A stretch of 64,000 nucleotides of DNA from Desmodesmus armatus (Eukaryota; Chlorophyta; Chlorophyceae; Sphaeropleales; Scenedesmaceae). The stretch lies in contig VIIQ02000621.1 of assembly GCA_007449985.2 (NCBI GenBank), positions 124,001-188,000 of the forward strand, given 5' to 3'. Of the stretch, positions 12,701-24,374 are shown one piece after another (within the stretch, counting starts at the first letter, position 1; every line of letters starts with the position of its first letter). Position numbers and translations under genes: made by a program. Below the pieces are notes generated by a model. That model was not told the origin of the DNA and made no database searches. It saw only the letters and a list, made by a program, of their open reading frames with translations.

Positions 12701-15700
12701 CATTACATCCCCCAGCAGTATCGCCCCCCACGAACCTGATGTAAGACACTGAGATGCGACAAGTGATAGGTACTTGTGAGCCCCTTGGTTCACTGGCTGG
12801 GCCAAGGTTGGGCCTCTGGGCCGCACATGTGTACTGCAGTGGACTGCACGTGTTGCTTGGAGTGGTTCTGTGGTGTTGTGCTTATGTACCTTGTGGCTCA
12901 CGTACCTTGTGGCTCACAAGGTACACAAGCACAACACCACACAACCACTCCAGGCAACACGCGAATCTGACGGGGACTGCCGTGTTGATGCTCATGAGAA
13001 GTTACTGGGTAGTGTTTTCAATGCTGTCCGACATGATTACCAGACATACCGTCCAGACTTGCTGCAGCCTTGCAAACCATTGCCATGCACTAGCAAAGGC
13101 ACAGACGCACAGCTAACACAGCTGGTGCCTTGTGCTTTTTGTATCTACAGGAGCGCATGCATGGTGTGGAGAGCAAGTGCCGCAACCGCAAGCCAGAGGA
13201 GACACTCACGATCTTCAAGGAGATGCAGGAGGGCACAGAGCGCGGCTTGACCAACTGCCTGAGGTTTAAGCTGGAAATGCAGAACCCTAACAAGGCCATG
13301 CGTGACCCTGTGGCCTTCCGCTGCAACCTCACACCACACTGGCGGACGGGGGAGAAGTACAAGGTAAGCAGCAGTCCTCAAATGTTTGAACATCAAAAAT
13401 ACCTGTCAGTAGCCCCTGTCACGGTGCTTGACAGGGGCGTTGAATGTCGAGGGGCAAACGGAGCGCAGCAACTATCTGAATGTTCCAACTGGATGCCAGC
13501 CGCTTTGAGAGTTTGTAAAGGTACCGAGTGCAGCAACCTTCTGGCTGTCTGCTCAGCGCCCAATGGAGCCTAAGGTATGCATGCGCAGCAGCAAGGCAGG
13601 GCATGCAAGTTAGCACCACACCCTGCACACCTTTCGCTAGTGACTAGCCCTGGTCAAAAGCAGAGGCTGATTAGTCCGGATTTGACCGGGCCTTGATGCA
13701 GTCTCTCGTCACGATCAGGCACAGAAAACCCAGGAGCTGTTCTATGGGTGAGCGACGTGATGTGGGCCACAAACCCATGCATGAACACCACGCTCAATCC
13801 ACAGCCCCACACCAACGGTAGCGTGTGCATCATCACACCTCCTGCCGCGCCTGCAAGCACAGGCAGTGAAGCTTTGTACCTCTCGCCCCCCCTCTGCCAC
13901 ACACCCCTCCCTTCCACCCTTCCTCCTCCCATACATCCACCCACCTCTCTCTCTATCTCTATCTCTCCAGCGCTCTCATCCCATTCAGCACTCTCAACCC
14001 ACTCGGCGCTCTCAATCCATTCAGTTATGCTGGCTGCTGCCGTCTGGTGCAGGTGTATCCCACCTACGACTACGCCTGCCCCTTTGTTGATGCGCTGGAG
14101 GGTGTCACTCACGCGCTGCGCACCAGTGAGTACAAGGACCGTGAGCCCCAGTATTACTGGATCCTGGAGCAGCAGCAGAAGCACTGGCCGGGGCTGCCAC
14201 ATGTCCACATCTGGGACTACAGCAGGTATGCAAGCAAGCACATGTCTGTGTTGAGGGCCTGTGAATGCAGTGTCTGTAACAGTTTTGATGTTTGATGCAC
14301 AAGCTTTTCGTGTATGGTGATGGTGTGTTGTTGAGCCCAATCCTTGTCGTCGTCAAATTGAGGGTTTGAGCATGTTGTTGCTTGGTGTTTGAGTGATGAT
14401 GTGTGACTGTGTCAGTATGTGGCATTGTTGGGTTTGCTGTGAGGATAAACTTCACAGAGATTCACTCCATGAAGAGTCTTTCAACTCCTACTCATTCTGA
14501 GCAAACCCCATTTTAAACTTCCCCGTGTCCCCCTTGTTCCCCCAAATGTGACAGGCCAGCTGTTGCGTTGTTGTACCTCAGTCATGCCTTTGAGGCTTGG
14601 TGTGGGCATGCTGTTGCTGTGAGGATAAACTTCACAGAGATTCACTCAATGAAGAGTCTTTCAACTCCTACTCATTCTGAGTAACAGTATCCGTTGCCTG
14701 TTTGTTTCTTCAATCATTACTTTGTAGCCTGGTGACCCAGCAGATTTTGTTCCTTTGCAACTCGTATCGTGTTCCCTGCTGTTCTTTGTGGTATTGCGCA
14801 GGCTCAACTTTGTGTACACGGTGCTGAGCAAGCGCAAGCTGACGTGGTTCGTTGACACCGGCCGCGTGGACGGCTGGGATGACGCTCGCATGCCAACTGT
14901 GCAGGTAAAGCCCAGTGCAACATGCTGTGTGCACCACTCCCAAACTCCGGCGTTCGCTGTTCTCTAAGCTCCTTGCAGTGGATGCATCCGGGGAAAGACT
15001 TGCAGTGTGGCAGCGCGCTCTGGAAAGCACAACATGCGCAGGCATCACTGCATTATGTTTTGTACCAATTGAATATGGAGATTTTCCCGTTCATCTTTTT
15101 TTCTTGCAGGGCATCCTGAGGCGTGGCCTGCAGGTGGATGCGCTGCGTGAGTTCATCATCAGCCAGGGCGCCAGCAAGAACGTGACCTACCAGGTGCGAC
15201 TTTTTGTGATCGTCACATTACAAATTGCAGGCGTACGATCACCACATTGGATGCTACAGGTCCAGGCTGGCGTCAGGTCCCGCTGCATTTTAGCATATCC
15301 TGCAGCATACCCAACACAACGCCTACAGCGTTCATTGGTGCCCTTTGTTCTGCAGCTACAGCATAGCAATTTGCTGTTGAGTAGCGTCAATGTAAGCAGA
15401 ACGCCGCCAGGGGCTGCATGTGGATGCTCGCTCACCCCCGGTATCATCCCCCGCTGCTGCTGCATGCAGGAATGGGACAAGATCTGGACGATCAACAAGC
15501 GCATCATTGACCCCATTGCACCACGCCACACAGCTGTGGTGTCCGAGGCCCGTGTGCCTGTCACCATCACAGGTGGGTGGGGAGTCAAAAACGAGAGGAA
15601 AAAGAGTAATAGATCAAACCAAAAAGGGGCATGGCCTGGGGAAGCTGCCACCACCAACGTCTCGCAATGCGATCGGTCAGCCCTATCAGCTATGCTCCGT

Positions 15701-18171
15701 GACTTGGCTATGCTCCGTAACAACTGTCGTGCCAAAGTGCCCAGATCTTGGAATGGAAGCTCAACTGCATGTCTTGGCAAGCCGTCATGCCGTCAGCACT
15801 CTTCACCACATAGTGTCAATTGGCGCACTGATTGAGTTTGCATGCTGCATTTTAGAGAGGGGGAGTGATGCCACAAGGTGTGCATGTGTGAGGGCCGAGG
15901 GAGCACTTGAGAGACATGGATGCAATCCTGGTTTTGACATGACCAACGTGTGACTTGTGCTGCTTGCAGGTGCCCCATCCTCTGTTGAGACCACTGAGTG
16001 CCCCAAGCACAAGAAGAACCCGGAGGTTGGCACCAAAAAGGTCCTCACACTCAACAAGGTGGGTGCAGTTGGTGTTGAGATCGGGTTTAGGGTTTTAAAC
16101 ACTAAACCCTAACCCTAAACCTTAAAAGGTCCTCACACTCAACAAGGTGGGTGCAGTTGGTGTTGAGATCGGGTTTAGGGTTTTAAACACTAAACCCTAA
16201 ACCCTAAAAGGTCCTCAGACTCAACAAGGTGAGTGCAACCATGATTGATCGGCAGTCTGTGATATGACCATGCAAGGTTCACAGCAGGGGTGCAGGGTAA
16301 CAGGGATTTGCGCGGCAGCGGCCTGCAGCTCATAAGGGAGGTGGGGGGCTAATGGGCCACTGTTGCGGAGACCGTGCAACCTGCTGGCGGCACAGCATGG
16401 CACTTTCACCACAACAGCACGCGATTATTTGTTCAGACAAGTAATTATGACTGGCCTGTGCGACCTATCATGTTGCTGTGACTGGCCAGGCTGGGTGTCA
16501 AAGTGTTCTGAGATGTTGCGCTGTACATCTGGTTGCAGGTGTGGCTGGACCAGGCAGATGGGCAGGTGCTGACAGAGGGGGAGGAGGTCACACTCATGGA
16601 CTGGGGCAACGCCATCATCAAGGTGGGTGCTGAGCTGTGTCAAGTGCACTTGGGGCCAAAAATCTATTTTGCTTCTTGGGCTTAGTGTTTGTTGTGCTTT
16701 TGGTGGGTTGGAAATATGTTTCTGAGTTGTCCTGCTGCTGGATGCATGGCCTTGTACAATCTGACCATGCACACCAAGTGATTGCATGTCTTATCTTGCA
16801 GTACTGTTATGGGTGGTTGCTTGTTGGATGCCTGTTGATGACCACATTGCACTTATTGGCGACGCTGCTGGCTTAGTGCTGGCTGCAATGGTCCACTAGA
16901 AAAGCGATACTGAGGGCATCCACTTTCACGCACATTGCCGCTGGTTGTGCCAAGTTGCCTTGTGGCTTCAGTGACAAGGCCGAGCTGTTGTTGCCTGTGT
17001 TTGGGTGGGAGCGACGAACTTGTCAGCCACGATTTTTGGCTGATTGATCGGCCCACGTTTCACATAACAAGATCTCAAGACCATTGTCCACTGCTGTCTG
17101 CCGTGCAGTCTGTGACCAAGGATGCAGCAGGCCAGGTCACGGGCGTGGCTGCTGAGCTCAACCTGGCTGGGGACTTCAAGAAGACAAAGCTGAAGCTGAC
17201 CTGGCTGGCTGACGTGCCCGACTTGGTGCCCCTCACACTCACGGAGTTTGACTACCTGATCACCAAGAAGAAGGTAGGCGTAAATACAATGTTCTATAAT
17301 GTATACATCATTATACGCAGATTTACGGGAATACAATGGAAAGGGAGGGGGATCTGGGTCCAAGACAAGACAAGTAGTCGTTGGATGTTGTGGTGGTTCT
17401 GTGGAACACTATTGGTGCGTTTATGCAGCACTAGTTTGGCGAGGATGATTTTGTTTTGTTTCAATTGTGAGGCGGTGATGACTAAACAGCTAATCCCAGC
17501 TCTCTGCAGCTTTGGTGCAAATGCAATGCGCCTTGGCGGTGCGGACCATCTATGACGGTAGCTGAGCCTCATTTGTCATCCCTTTGTATAGATCATGCAC
17601 GTATGGTTTCATGTTCATGTGCATCATGCCCCCCAGCCAGGTGCCTACCTGTGCATGCCATGCATCTCACCCCGGGTGAATGAGTAACCTGAACTGTTTT
17701 CTACGTACAAGATGTGCCTGCGGGTGATGCAGCCTTGTCTATTGGCAGCTTTCCTGGTATGGCTGTTGCAATAACGGCACCAAATCAGTGTGCAAGTACA
17801 AGTTGGTGCAGTGTGTGATAGATCCTTGTTCTGTTCTTGTGACAGGTCGAGGAGGACTGTTTTGTTTTACATTTGAACTTTTTCAAATCGTGTCTGAATC
17901 TTATGTGTGTCTGCTGCCTGCGCTGTCCGTGCGACAGGTTGAGGAGGAAGACGACTTCAGCGATCTGGTCAACCCCAAGACCAAGTTTGAAACGGCGGCG
18001 GTTGGTGACGTCAACATGACGTCAGTCAAGAAGGGTGACATAATCCAGCTGGAGCGCAAGGGCTACTACATCGTGGACCATCCATATGGCGGACCTGACA
18101 AGCCTGCAGTGCTGTTCAACATCCCTGATGGACGCACGAAGAACCTGGGCTTGGTTGCTGAGCAGCAGTGA
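9794..18171 (+). CDS. GluRS: Cytosolic glutamyl-tRNA synthetase (glutamate-tRNA ligase), 16 exons
   Basis: This enzyme attaches glutamate to tRNA(Glu) in the cytosol. Exons: 9794-9960, 10107-10212, 10378-10531, 10734-10907, 11166-11320, 11894-12019, 12507-12584, 13151-13363, 14053-14225, 14802-14904, 15110-15193, 15470-15572, 15970-16058, 16539-16622, 17109-17273 and 17938-18171. All phases match, giving 735 aa. Residues 1 to about 190 form the GST-like domain that eukaryotic GluRS uses for complex assembly. Then come [20 protein letters not shown] and [19 protein letters not shown] (HIGH motif), [33 protein letters not shown], and LSKRKL as the KMSKS-type loop. The C-terminal beta-barrel anticodon-binding domain has [24 protein letters not shown] and [13 protein letters not shown]. 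The ARVPVTITG and [11 protein letters not shown] blocks favour Glu over Gln specificity. Start: CCACCATGG context, and the frame fits the GST-like domain. The introns are unusually rich in duplications. Confidence 0.96.
11446..11604. repeat. Dispersed 159-bp repeat, copy A (GluRS intron 5)
   Basis: This segment and 13654-13812 are equal in length and differ at about two positions (GACCAGG/GATCAGG and GAACACC/GAAAACC), with weaker similarity extending a few bases on both sides. It contains no meaningful ORF, no poly-A tail and no terminal inverted repeats. It could be a recent segmental copy between introns or a fragment of a mobile element. Confidence 0.85.
12849..12961. repeat. 113-bp inverted repeat (long hairpin) in GluRS intron 7
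   Basis: The left arm CGTGTTGCTTGGAGTGGTT continues through GTGGTGTTGTGCTTATGTACC. It pairs with the right arm ending AACCACTCCAGGCAACACG, with only a few mismatches over about 45 bases. The central part repeats CGTACCTTGTGGCTCA, so alternative pairings exist. This would form a strong hairpin in DNA or in the pre-mRNA. It may be a MITE or foldback remnant. Confidence 0.8.
13654..13812. repeat. Dispersed 159-bp repeat, copy B (GluRS intron 8)
   Basis: This is the second copy of the segment at 11446-11604, in the same orientation. Downstream of it lies a CT-rich tract (13880-13970, with CTCTCTATCTCTATCTCTC) and then three imperfect repeats around CCATTCAGCACTCTCAACC, before the splice acceptor at 14051-14052. 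Confidence 0.85.
14434..14681. repeat. Direct repeat, two 68-bp copies in GluRS intron 9
   Basis: Copies at about 14434-14501 and 14614-14681 are 180 bp apart. Both read TTGCTGTGAGGATAAACTTC through TTTCAACTCCTACTCATTCT and differ by one or two bases. They are the only sizeable repeated blocks in this intron. No coding potential is seen. Confidence 0.8.
16040..16232. repeat. Tandem duplication of the GluRS exon 13 donor with telomere-like TTTAGGG inserts
   Basis: The last 19 bases of exon 13 plus the donor (GGTCCTCACACTCAACAAG, then GT) start at 16040 and recur at 16128 and 16210. Between copies lie GGGTTTAGGGTTTTAAACAC and the inverted CTAAACCCTAACCCTAAACC, the plant/green-algal telomere repeat in both orientations. 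Only the first donor (after 16058) keeps the reading frame. The second and third would add 88 and 170 nt and shift it. The third donor (GTGAGT) is closest to consensus. Confidence 0.85.
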
Positions 18172-19277
18172 GCAACTTGGCGTGTTGCTGTCAGTAGTTT
18201 GCGGAGGGTGCATATATGTGTATGCGTGTCGAGTGCTGATGGTGGGGACATGTGCATGGGGAGTTGGTTGCATTGAATGGTTGCAAGCTGCAATGCTTTG
18301 CCAGTTTTGGTGTTGTGAATCGCCCCTTGTGTTCTGGTGTTGAGTGGTTGCAGTGTTTTCAGAGGTGCAAGTCACCATCTGCAACTGGCTGGTGTGAAAC
18401 AGCTCCAGGGGCTGCATCAGTCAGCTCACTAGCCAAGCATCTGGCGCTGCAAATGCGCTCACAGACAACAGCACACTTGATTTGTTTTTTGGAAAGCTGG
18501 ACGAGGCTGTACTGGGCATGCCAGGTTTTACAGCGCAGGGCTTGCAAGCCAACAGTTTTGCTGGCTGGGTTTAGTCTGCTCAATGCTGTGTATAGAAATC
18601 TGTTACAAGCAGGGCGGCCACTACACACATTTCAGCAACTTGCCGCCTTACAGTTGTCAAAGTGGCATCCAATACGGACAAGTATGAAGTTCAACAGGTT
18701 GTTATCAACGGGTAAAACTCTGCTCTCAGCACTTGAGTCTCGACACTACACCCCTCATGAGGAATGAAGATGATCATCCGGCACAGTCAGCGGCATTCTC
18801 TGCACACTGCAAAAAGCCGTTCAACTGAAGAATCCACAATATAATTTCACCGCTGTTACAACATCAACTACCTTGATCACTGGAGAGTGTCAGACAACTG
18901 TCGCAATCATACTAGCAAATGATGTGCTGCCAGCCTCAAGACGAGACAGAACCCTGCTTAGCCACTAGGTGGTCAGATACAGGCTGCAGTCTGACCACAC
19001 AACTCACAAGGAAGGAGATGAGCGTGCCCTTTTCTCCATAAATCCCCAGAAATAATATCTCCGACGCAATAAGGCTGTGTAACAACATTGGCCGCAAGTG
19101 TCACCGGGTGGCCGCACACCAGCAGATTGATTATGTAACCCACTTTCATCTGCTGCATGCTCAAAGCACAACTTCTGAACAATCCCTGATGAGTCACTAA
19201 GTGGCATGCGCCCTGTGCCACCACAACCAAGATTACTGTTCGCTGACACAACCCCTCCTCCAATCACAGACTGCACC
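18172..19277. other. Convergent intergenic region (3' flanks of GluRS and the MFS transporter)
   Basis: About 1.1 kb lies between two stop codons of genes facing each other. It should contain both 3' UTRs and polyadenylation signals. TGTAA-type algal polyadenylation motifs are not obvious in a clean position. No conserved ORF is seen. Confidence 0.5.
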
Positions 19278-22200
19278 CTAGCTGGAGGTCTCCCCTGCAC
19301 CAGCCAACAACGCTCGACTGCTGCTGCTGTTGCTGGACACTAGAGGAGAGGCTGCTGTTGGTATCCCCAGCAAGGGTGAGGGAACACCAGGCTCTGGAGA
19401 AGCCTGCTCAGACTCCGGCAATGTAGGCAGCTGGGCTGGTTTCTGTGGCCGTTGCTTCTTGGTGAAGTTCACTCGCGACTTGAACATGCTCTTGGTGGCG
19501 GCTGACAGGCCTCCCTTCTGCCAGGTTTTGTTTGTGAAGACAGACGCGATATTCTCCATGTCCTGCAAGCATAACCCAACACAGGGAAAGAATGCGTTTT
19601 GCATGAGGGCCTGCCCAGATGTGTTGGTAAGAGTCGTGTGACTTCACCGTGTGACTGTGCATGGTGTGCTGCCCGCCTTTTGATCGACATGCGACATGCC
19701 TCATGTGCGCTGGTTGCTGATGCCCACGCACCAGCAACAATTGACGCAAGGAAACTCCTTGCACGGATTCTTAGCAACACTGGCAGTTCTGTGTTTAGCT
19801 GAGTAACTAACTACCTACAAGCTGAAAATGCAGCAGCAGCAGCAGCAGCAAAGACCATACCTCCATAGTGTCCGGCAGTGGCACCCCCAGGGTCTCTGGC
19901 AGCGTGAATATCAGCAGTCCAGCCAGCACAGATGCTGTGCCAAAAGTGAGGAACGGCACCAAACTGCCGCCACTTGAGGATCCCGCTGAAGCCATGACAA
20001 TGAAGGGTGCGATGATGCCACCCACGCGGGCAGCCTGGTTCTGGTAGCCTAGCACTGCACTCCTGATGAGGGTGGGGAACAGTTCACTGCAAGGGGCACA
20101 AGACAGCAACGCAGGAGAACAGGATGCCATGAGGTCAGGTCAGAACATGTCCAGACACTGTCAAGCCTTGGTGCTGCCTTCCATTATAGAACATGACAAG
20201 TATGGTACTGGGCAACTGGAGTCCGAGAATGCAACATGCCTGACAGGCAATGCAACATGCCAACCCGTGCAAGCATATCAACCATGTGCACTGGTTCCTT
20301 GCTCTTTAGATGCACTATAGCAACCTGCTAGTAGCAACCATCTGTGGTGCAGGATTTTCATGACAGACAGCACAAATCTGACTTTGAGAATCATGACCGA
20401 ACTTGGTGTTGTGTGACAGTCAGCACACACCGCAGCAGTCATGACTTGCAACCCCCAGTGTGGCCCACTCACCTCGTATAGATGCTTGCAATGGCAAAGC
20501 TTGCAGCAATGCCAAATTTGCCCACAGCCGCCAGGACTGTCTGGCTGGCACCCGCAGGAGAAACCGCACACCCTATGCAACCAACACCTCCCAAGAGCAT
20601 CCCTGCAGCCATGGTGTTGTGCCTGCAGCAGCAACAACACGACAAGCCAGCGCATCCACACATGAGCAGGGTAGAGCTGCATGTTTGGGAAGGCATGCAA
20701 TTGCAAAGCGAGTGCACCCCTGTGGCTTGACAGCTCGTTCTGCCTCCAACCCAACCGGCCTGCGGCTAAGAAAACAATCAAATTTTCTTCAAGCAGAGGG
20801 CATGCACTGTAACCATGTATGCAGTTGATCCTGCAGCTCACACACCTGCCAATGCGTTCTATGGCCCAAGCAGCCAGTATGTAGCTGGGGAGCTCAGCCA
20901 GGGCGGCAACACTGAAGGAGGTCACCAGGCTGCCACCAAGCCCACCAACAGCAAAGCTGATGCCATAGTAGACCTGCGCAGCAGCATATTTATTCTGATC
21001 AGTAACAGTAAGCCGCTTGGCAAGCCCACCATCATGTAATGGAATCCATCAGCGGGTGATGGTACTCTGGGTACTGTTGAGATGCCTCACATGTCCTCAA
21101 ACTCAACTTCTGGCCAACTTGCAAACTCCCCTGTGTGTGCACCTGCCCCCAAGACAGTAATGCATTGCCGTACATATGTGCAATCCCTCCTCACCATGCA
21201 CATGACCAGGAAGGCGTATGCCAGGATGAAGAAGCGGCGAGCGATGTGGATGTTCTTCAGTGCTGATCCCAGGCCCTGCTTCTTGGCTGCGGGCTGTCCT
21301 GCAGGCCCCTCAGTAGCTGGGGTTGTGCTGGGGGCAGCGCCAGGGGCTCCTGAGGTGGGCGGGTGCCATTGAGGCGAGCCAAAGCTGCCAGAGACTGCGC
21401 AGCAGAACACAGAGCTTGTTCATGCAGGTGTACCTCATGCATTGGCAGCCAATGCCTGAGACGCACGTTTCCAACACTACTGTTGCAGGGCAGCTGCGGC
21501 TGGCAAGCAACAATCCCCCAAAAGCGATTCCTTTTGTGGCTGCTTGAGACTGCAAACACCCTTCTGAATGGCTCCACCCACTTCGGGAAGGCAGACGTAT
21601 TTTGTTCACAGCGTCAGCTGGCACAGGCACTGTTGTTGCGCAAACACTGTTGAGGCAATCAAACGGCTATGACAGTCTCCGGCATAGAGCCTCTCTGAGT
21701 GTGTCAGACCAGTGCTCACACCTGGTATGCCTCCTCCCCCCGTCCTTGCACTTGCAGCCACCTGCCGCTCTCAGGCACCACAAACCAGAGCCCCAGGCTG
21801 GCTGTGCACAGGATGGCACCAGCAGCAAACTGGCCTCGCCAGGATGAAATGGCCACTGCGATAAGCACCAGCGTAAACTCACCCACCACGAAGAAAACCT
21901 GCAGCATCATGGGAAGGCAAGAGCACAGCAAGCAGGACGTTCAGACATGGCACCGCTGTTCGGCGGCACTGTGCTCAAGCCCAGTAACACATCTGCTGCT
22001 GCTGAGCTCTGGATGGCGACATCGGCATCCTCCACCGAAAGTCAGTGTACTCCCCAGTCCAAGACTGGCACGGAAGCCATAGGACGCCTTTCACCAGCAC
22101 CTATAGACTGCTCTGCATTATGAGTTACAGCATCCATAGGTGTCGGCAGTACCGTACTGCGGCAGTACTGCACTAGTGCGTACCTGTGTGATAATACCGG

Positions 22201-24374
22201 CCACACCCCTCCACCGTGGGCCCACCATCTCAGTGGACAGCATGAAGGCACCCAGTGCCTGGCCTGCAACGCCGATGCCTGCAAGCACACCAGCAACACA
22301 CGGAACGACATTCATTATGCGGCCTTGCACCTACAGGGCTCTCAGTGCGCAGCAGTCACGACGCAGCTGCACACTGCTAGCTAGCTATAATCAAAGACTC
22401 TTTGATTATGCATGCATATCATGATGGATGTGGAGTCCGGACTCCACAGTCAGTGCCACACTGAGCCAGGTCTGGAATGCAGTGATGTTGTGTTATTGGG
22501 GTGCTGCAGCCACAAGCGAAGCAGACCTGCCGCTGTCTGGCAAGGGTCTTGGAACGTTGCAAAACCCTAAACCCCTCGCACCTGTCAGCAGCCTCAGGCA
22601 CAGCAGCGCCCAGTAGTTTGTGGCCCCAATGCATGCTGCTGTGAACACCGCCGCCAGTGCTGACGCTGCAAAGCTGGTTGCCTTGCGGCCATAGATGTCA
22701 CTCAGCACACCAAACACTCCAGAGCCAATCAGGTACCTGTGTCACACATCATGTGTGAGTGGTTTTTCAGCACCGTGCGGTTGTGAGGCGGTGGGTACGT
22801 CATACTGCTGCTGCATGGTGGATGGTGCCGCAGGTGCCTGTTCTGAGTGCCACCAAACCAACTTAGACAACAGGCACATGTACTGTCCAAGCGTATGACA
22901 GGTAAGCGCACTGCACATGTGCTGGGTCTTCACTAGTGTCGGAATGCCATGCAGTGCACGATGCTGTGCCTATTATCCTCACCATGCCCAAGCACAGTGT
23001 TTCAAACTTATGAAGAGGAGCCGAAGCTTACCCCACAAAGAAGAAGCTGTTGGCGACTTGTGCTTTCCAGGCATCTCCACACACCAGGTTGAACCTCGAA
23101 ACCACCTTGGCTCCTGGGTCCGTCCACTGCCACTGAGACGGCTGCATGGCACAAAACCCTGCCTGGACAGCTGCGGCATCAGGGTTCTGCAGGAGCGCTG
23201 TGCATGTGGTGTCTGCGGGGTCTGTGCAAGTCCAGGCCTTGTCGGCAATGGGGCTGCCCAGCGCAAAGACCAGCAGTAGGATCATGACTGCATCAGGCGC
23301 ATACGAGGCAGCGACAGGGATTGCAGTCAAAGAGTTAGGGCAGTGTGTGTAGCTCTCCGGGTGATCACCCAGCAGTCATGACTGCTGCTGGCTGTGATAG
23401 GTGCATGGCGCTGATGCATGTGCACTTGCTGCAACGCATTGTGCACATACGTCCTCAGAGAGACTGCTGCTGTGGGTGTGCACAGGCTGCTGGGCACATC
23501 ATCTCAACAGCGGCAGGTGGAGACAACTGCAGCTGAGCCAATTGGTCTGAGCTTGTGCCAGAAGAAGTGCGCCGCATGTGTTGCTGCTCATGGTTGATGC
23601 ACAGCTGCAGCAGCACTGCTTACAAACAAATGTGACTGTGGCAGAGACCACAGCACCCCCCTGTGTCTACCGTAGACACACATGCAATGCCCACCCACCT
23701 GCGTTTGGCACCCACAACAGGCTGCCTCCGATGTAGTAGAGCAACTGCAGCAGCAAATGTCACAGCGGCAGTTAGGACCATTCTTGGCACATCTGCTGCA
23801 CACCAAGCATCTAGTATGTCGGTAAAACACAACATGCTGGTCCCAGACACGCTGTGCTGCTGCCAGCAGGAACAATATATGTACCCCCCCCCCTCCCTTG
23901 TCCCGCTGGTCAAGTACTGCTGGTGTCCCGCAGTTCCTACTTGCTTGTGCTGCTACCTACCTGGCCTTTTCCAAACTCCCCGACATATTTCGTGAGGGCA
24001 TCATCAAAGCTCAGGCCCTCCTGCTCGTCCCATGTGTCAGCACCTGCATGAACCATTGCCACACTGCTGTGGTCATGACAAAACACATGCTGTGCTACAC
24101 ATTGTGGCTCTTCATGTGAAGGCAGCAACTCTTGCAAGTATGAGTTTTGCTCGTGTAGAAGCAGGCATTTGTTCACAGGCATGCATGCATGATAAGCCAG
24201 GACACCAGGACTGCATTGGGCAGCAGCCACCCAGTCACCCCCACCTTGGGCCAGCACTGTCAAGCACTCCTCAGACAGCTCCTGTGGTTCGTTTAGTTTG
24301 GTTCCTTGTGTGATACTGCCACAATGTGCATCGATAATGACGACATTTTGCGAAAGCCCCTGCTTGCTGTCCAT
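19278..24374 (-). CDS. Organic cation transporter-like MFS protein (SLC22/plant OCT type), about 12 exons
   Basis: This is a 12-TM major facilitator carrier expected in a membrane and moving organic cations, carnitine-like or sugar-like solutes; the substrate is unknown. Exons include 24245-24374, 23961-24043, 23699-23744, 23032-23287, 22582-22736, 22184-22278 and 21722-21898, then blocks near 21.2-21.4, 20.88-20.98, 20.48-20.64, 19.86-20.09 and 19.28-19.56 kb. The first seven are in phase. The MFS signature GVFGVLSDIYGRKA is at about residue 195. TM stretches include LLYYIGGSLLWVPNA and VMILLLVFALG (TM1), FFVVGEFTLVLIAVAISSW, and APFIVMASAG in the C half. The extracellular loop between TM1 and TM2 has paired Cys, typical of SLC22. 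ATG 24374 (MDSKQGLSQ) is the first in-frame start. The central loop shows an apparent one-base frameshift near 21.33 kb. The C-terminal tail is basic, then Ser/Pro-rich, ending at 19278. Confidence 0.85.
22429..22448. repeat. Perfect 20-bp palindrome in an MFS transporter intron
   Basis: TGTGGAGTCCGGACTCCACA is its own reverse complement. About 20 bp upstream, at 22387-22409, there is another inverted repeat, ATAATCAAAG...CTTTGATTAT. Both lie in the intron between the exons ending at 22582 and starting at 22278. The function is unknown. Confidence 0.7.

Noticed and set aside
13748..14254. 168-codon + ORF across GluRS intron 8 and exon 9
   Set aside because: It is a read-through of the dispersed repeat and a CT-rich tract. 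It is out of frame with the conserved exon encoding [10 protein letters not shown].
23100..23330. Exon starting at 23330 with LTAIPVAASYAPDA before VMILLL
   Set aside because: The acceptor after GATGCAG (exon from 23287) matches the phase of the previous exon and gives the expected WVPNAVMILLL join. The longer version has no suitable acceptor.
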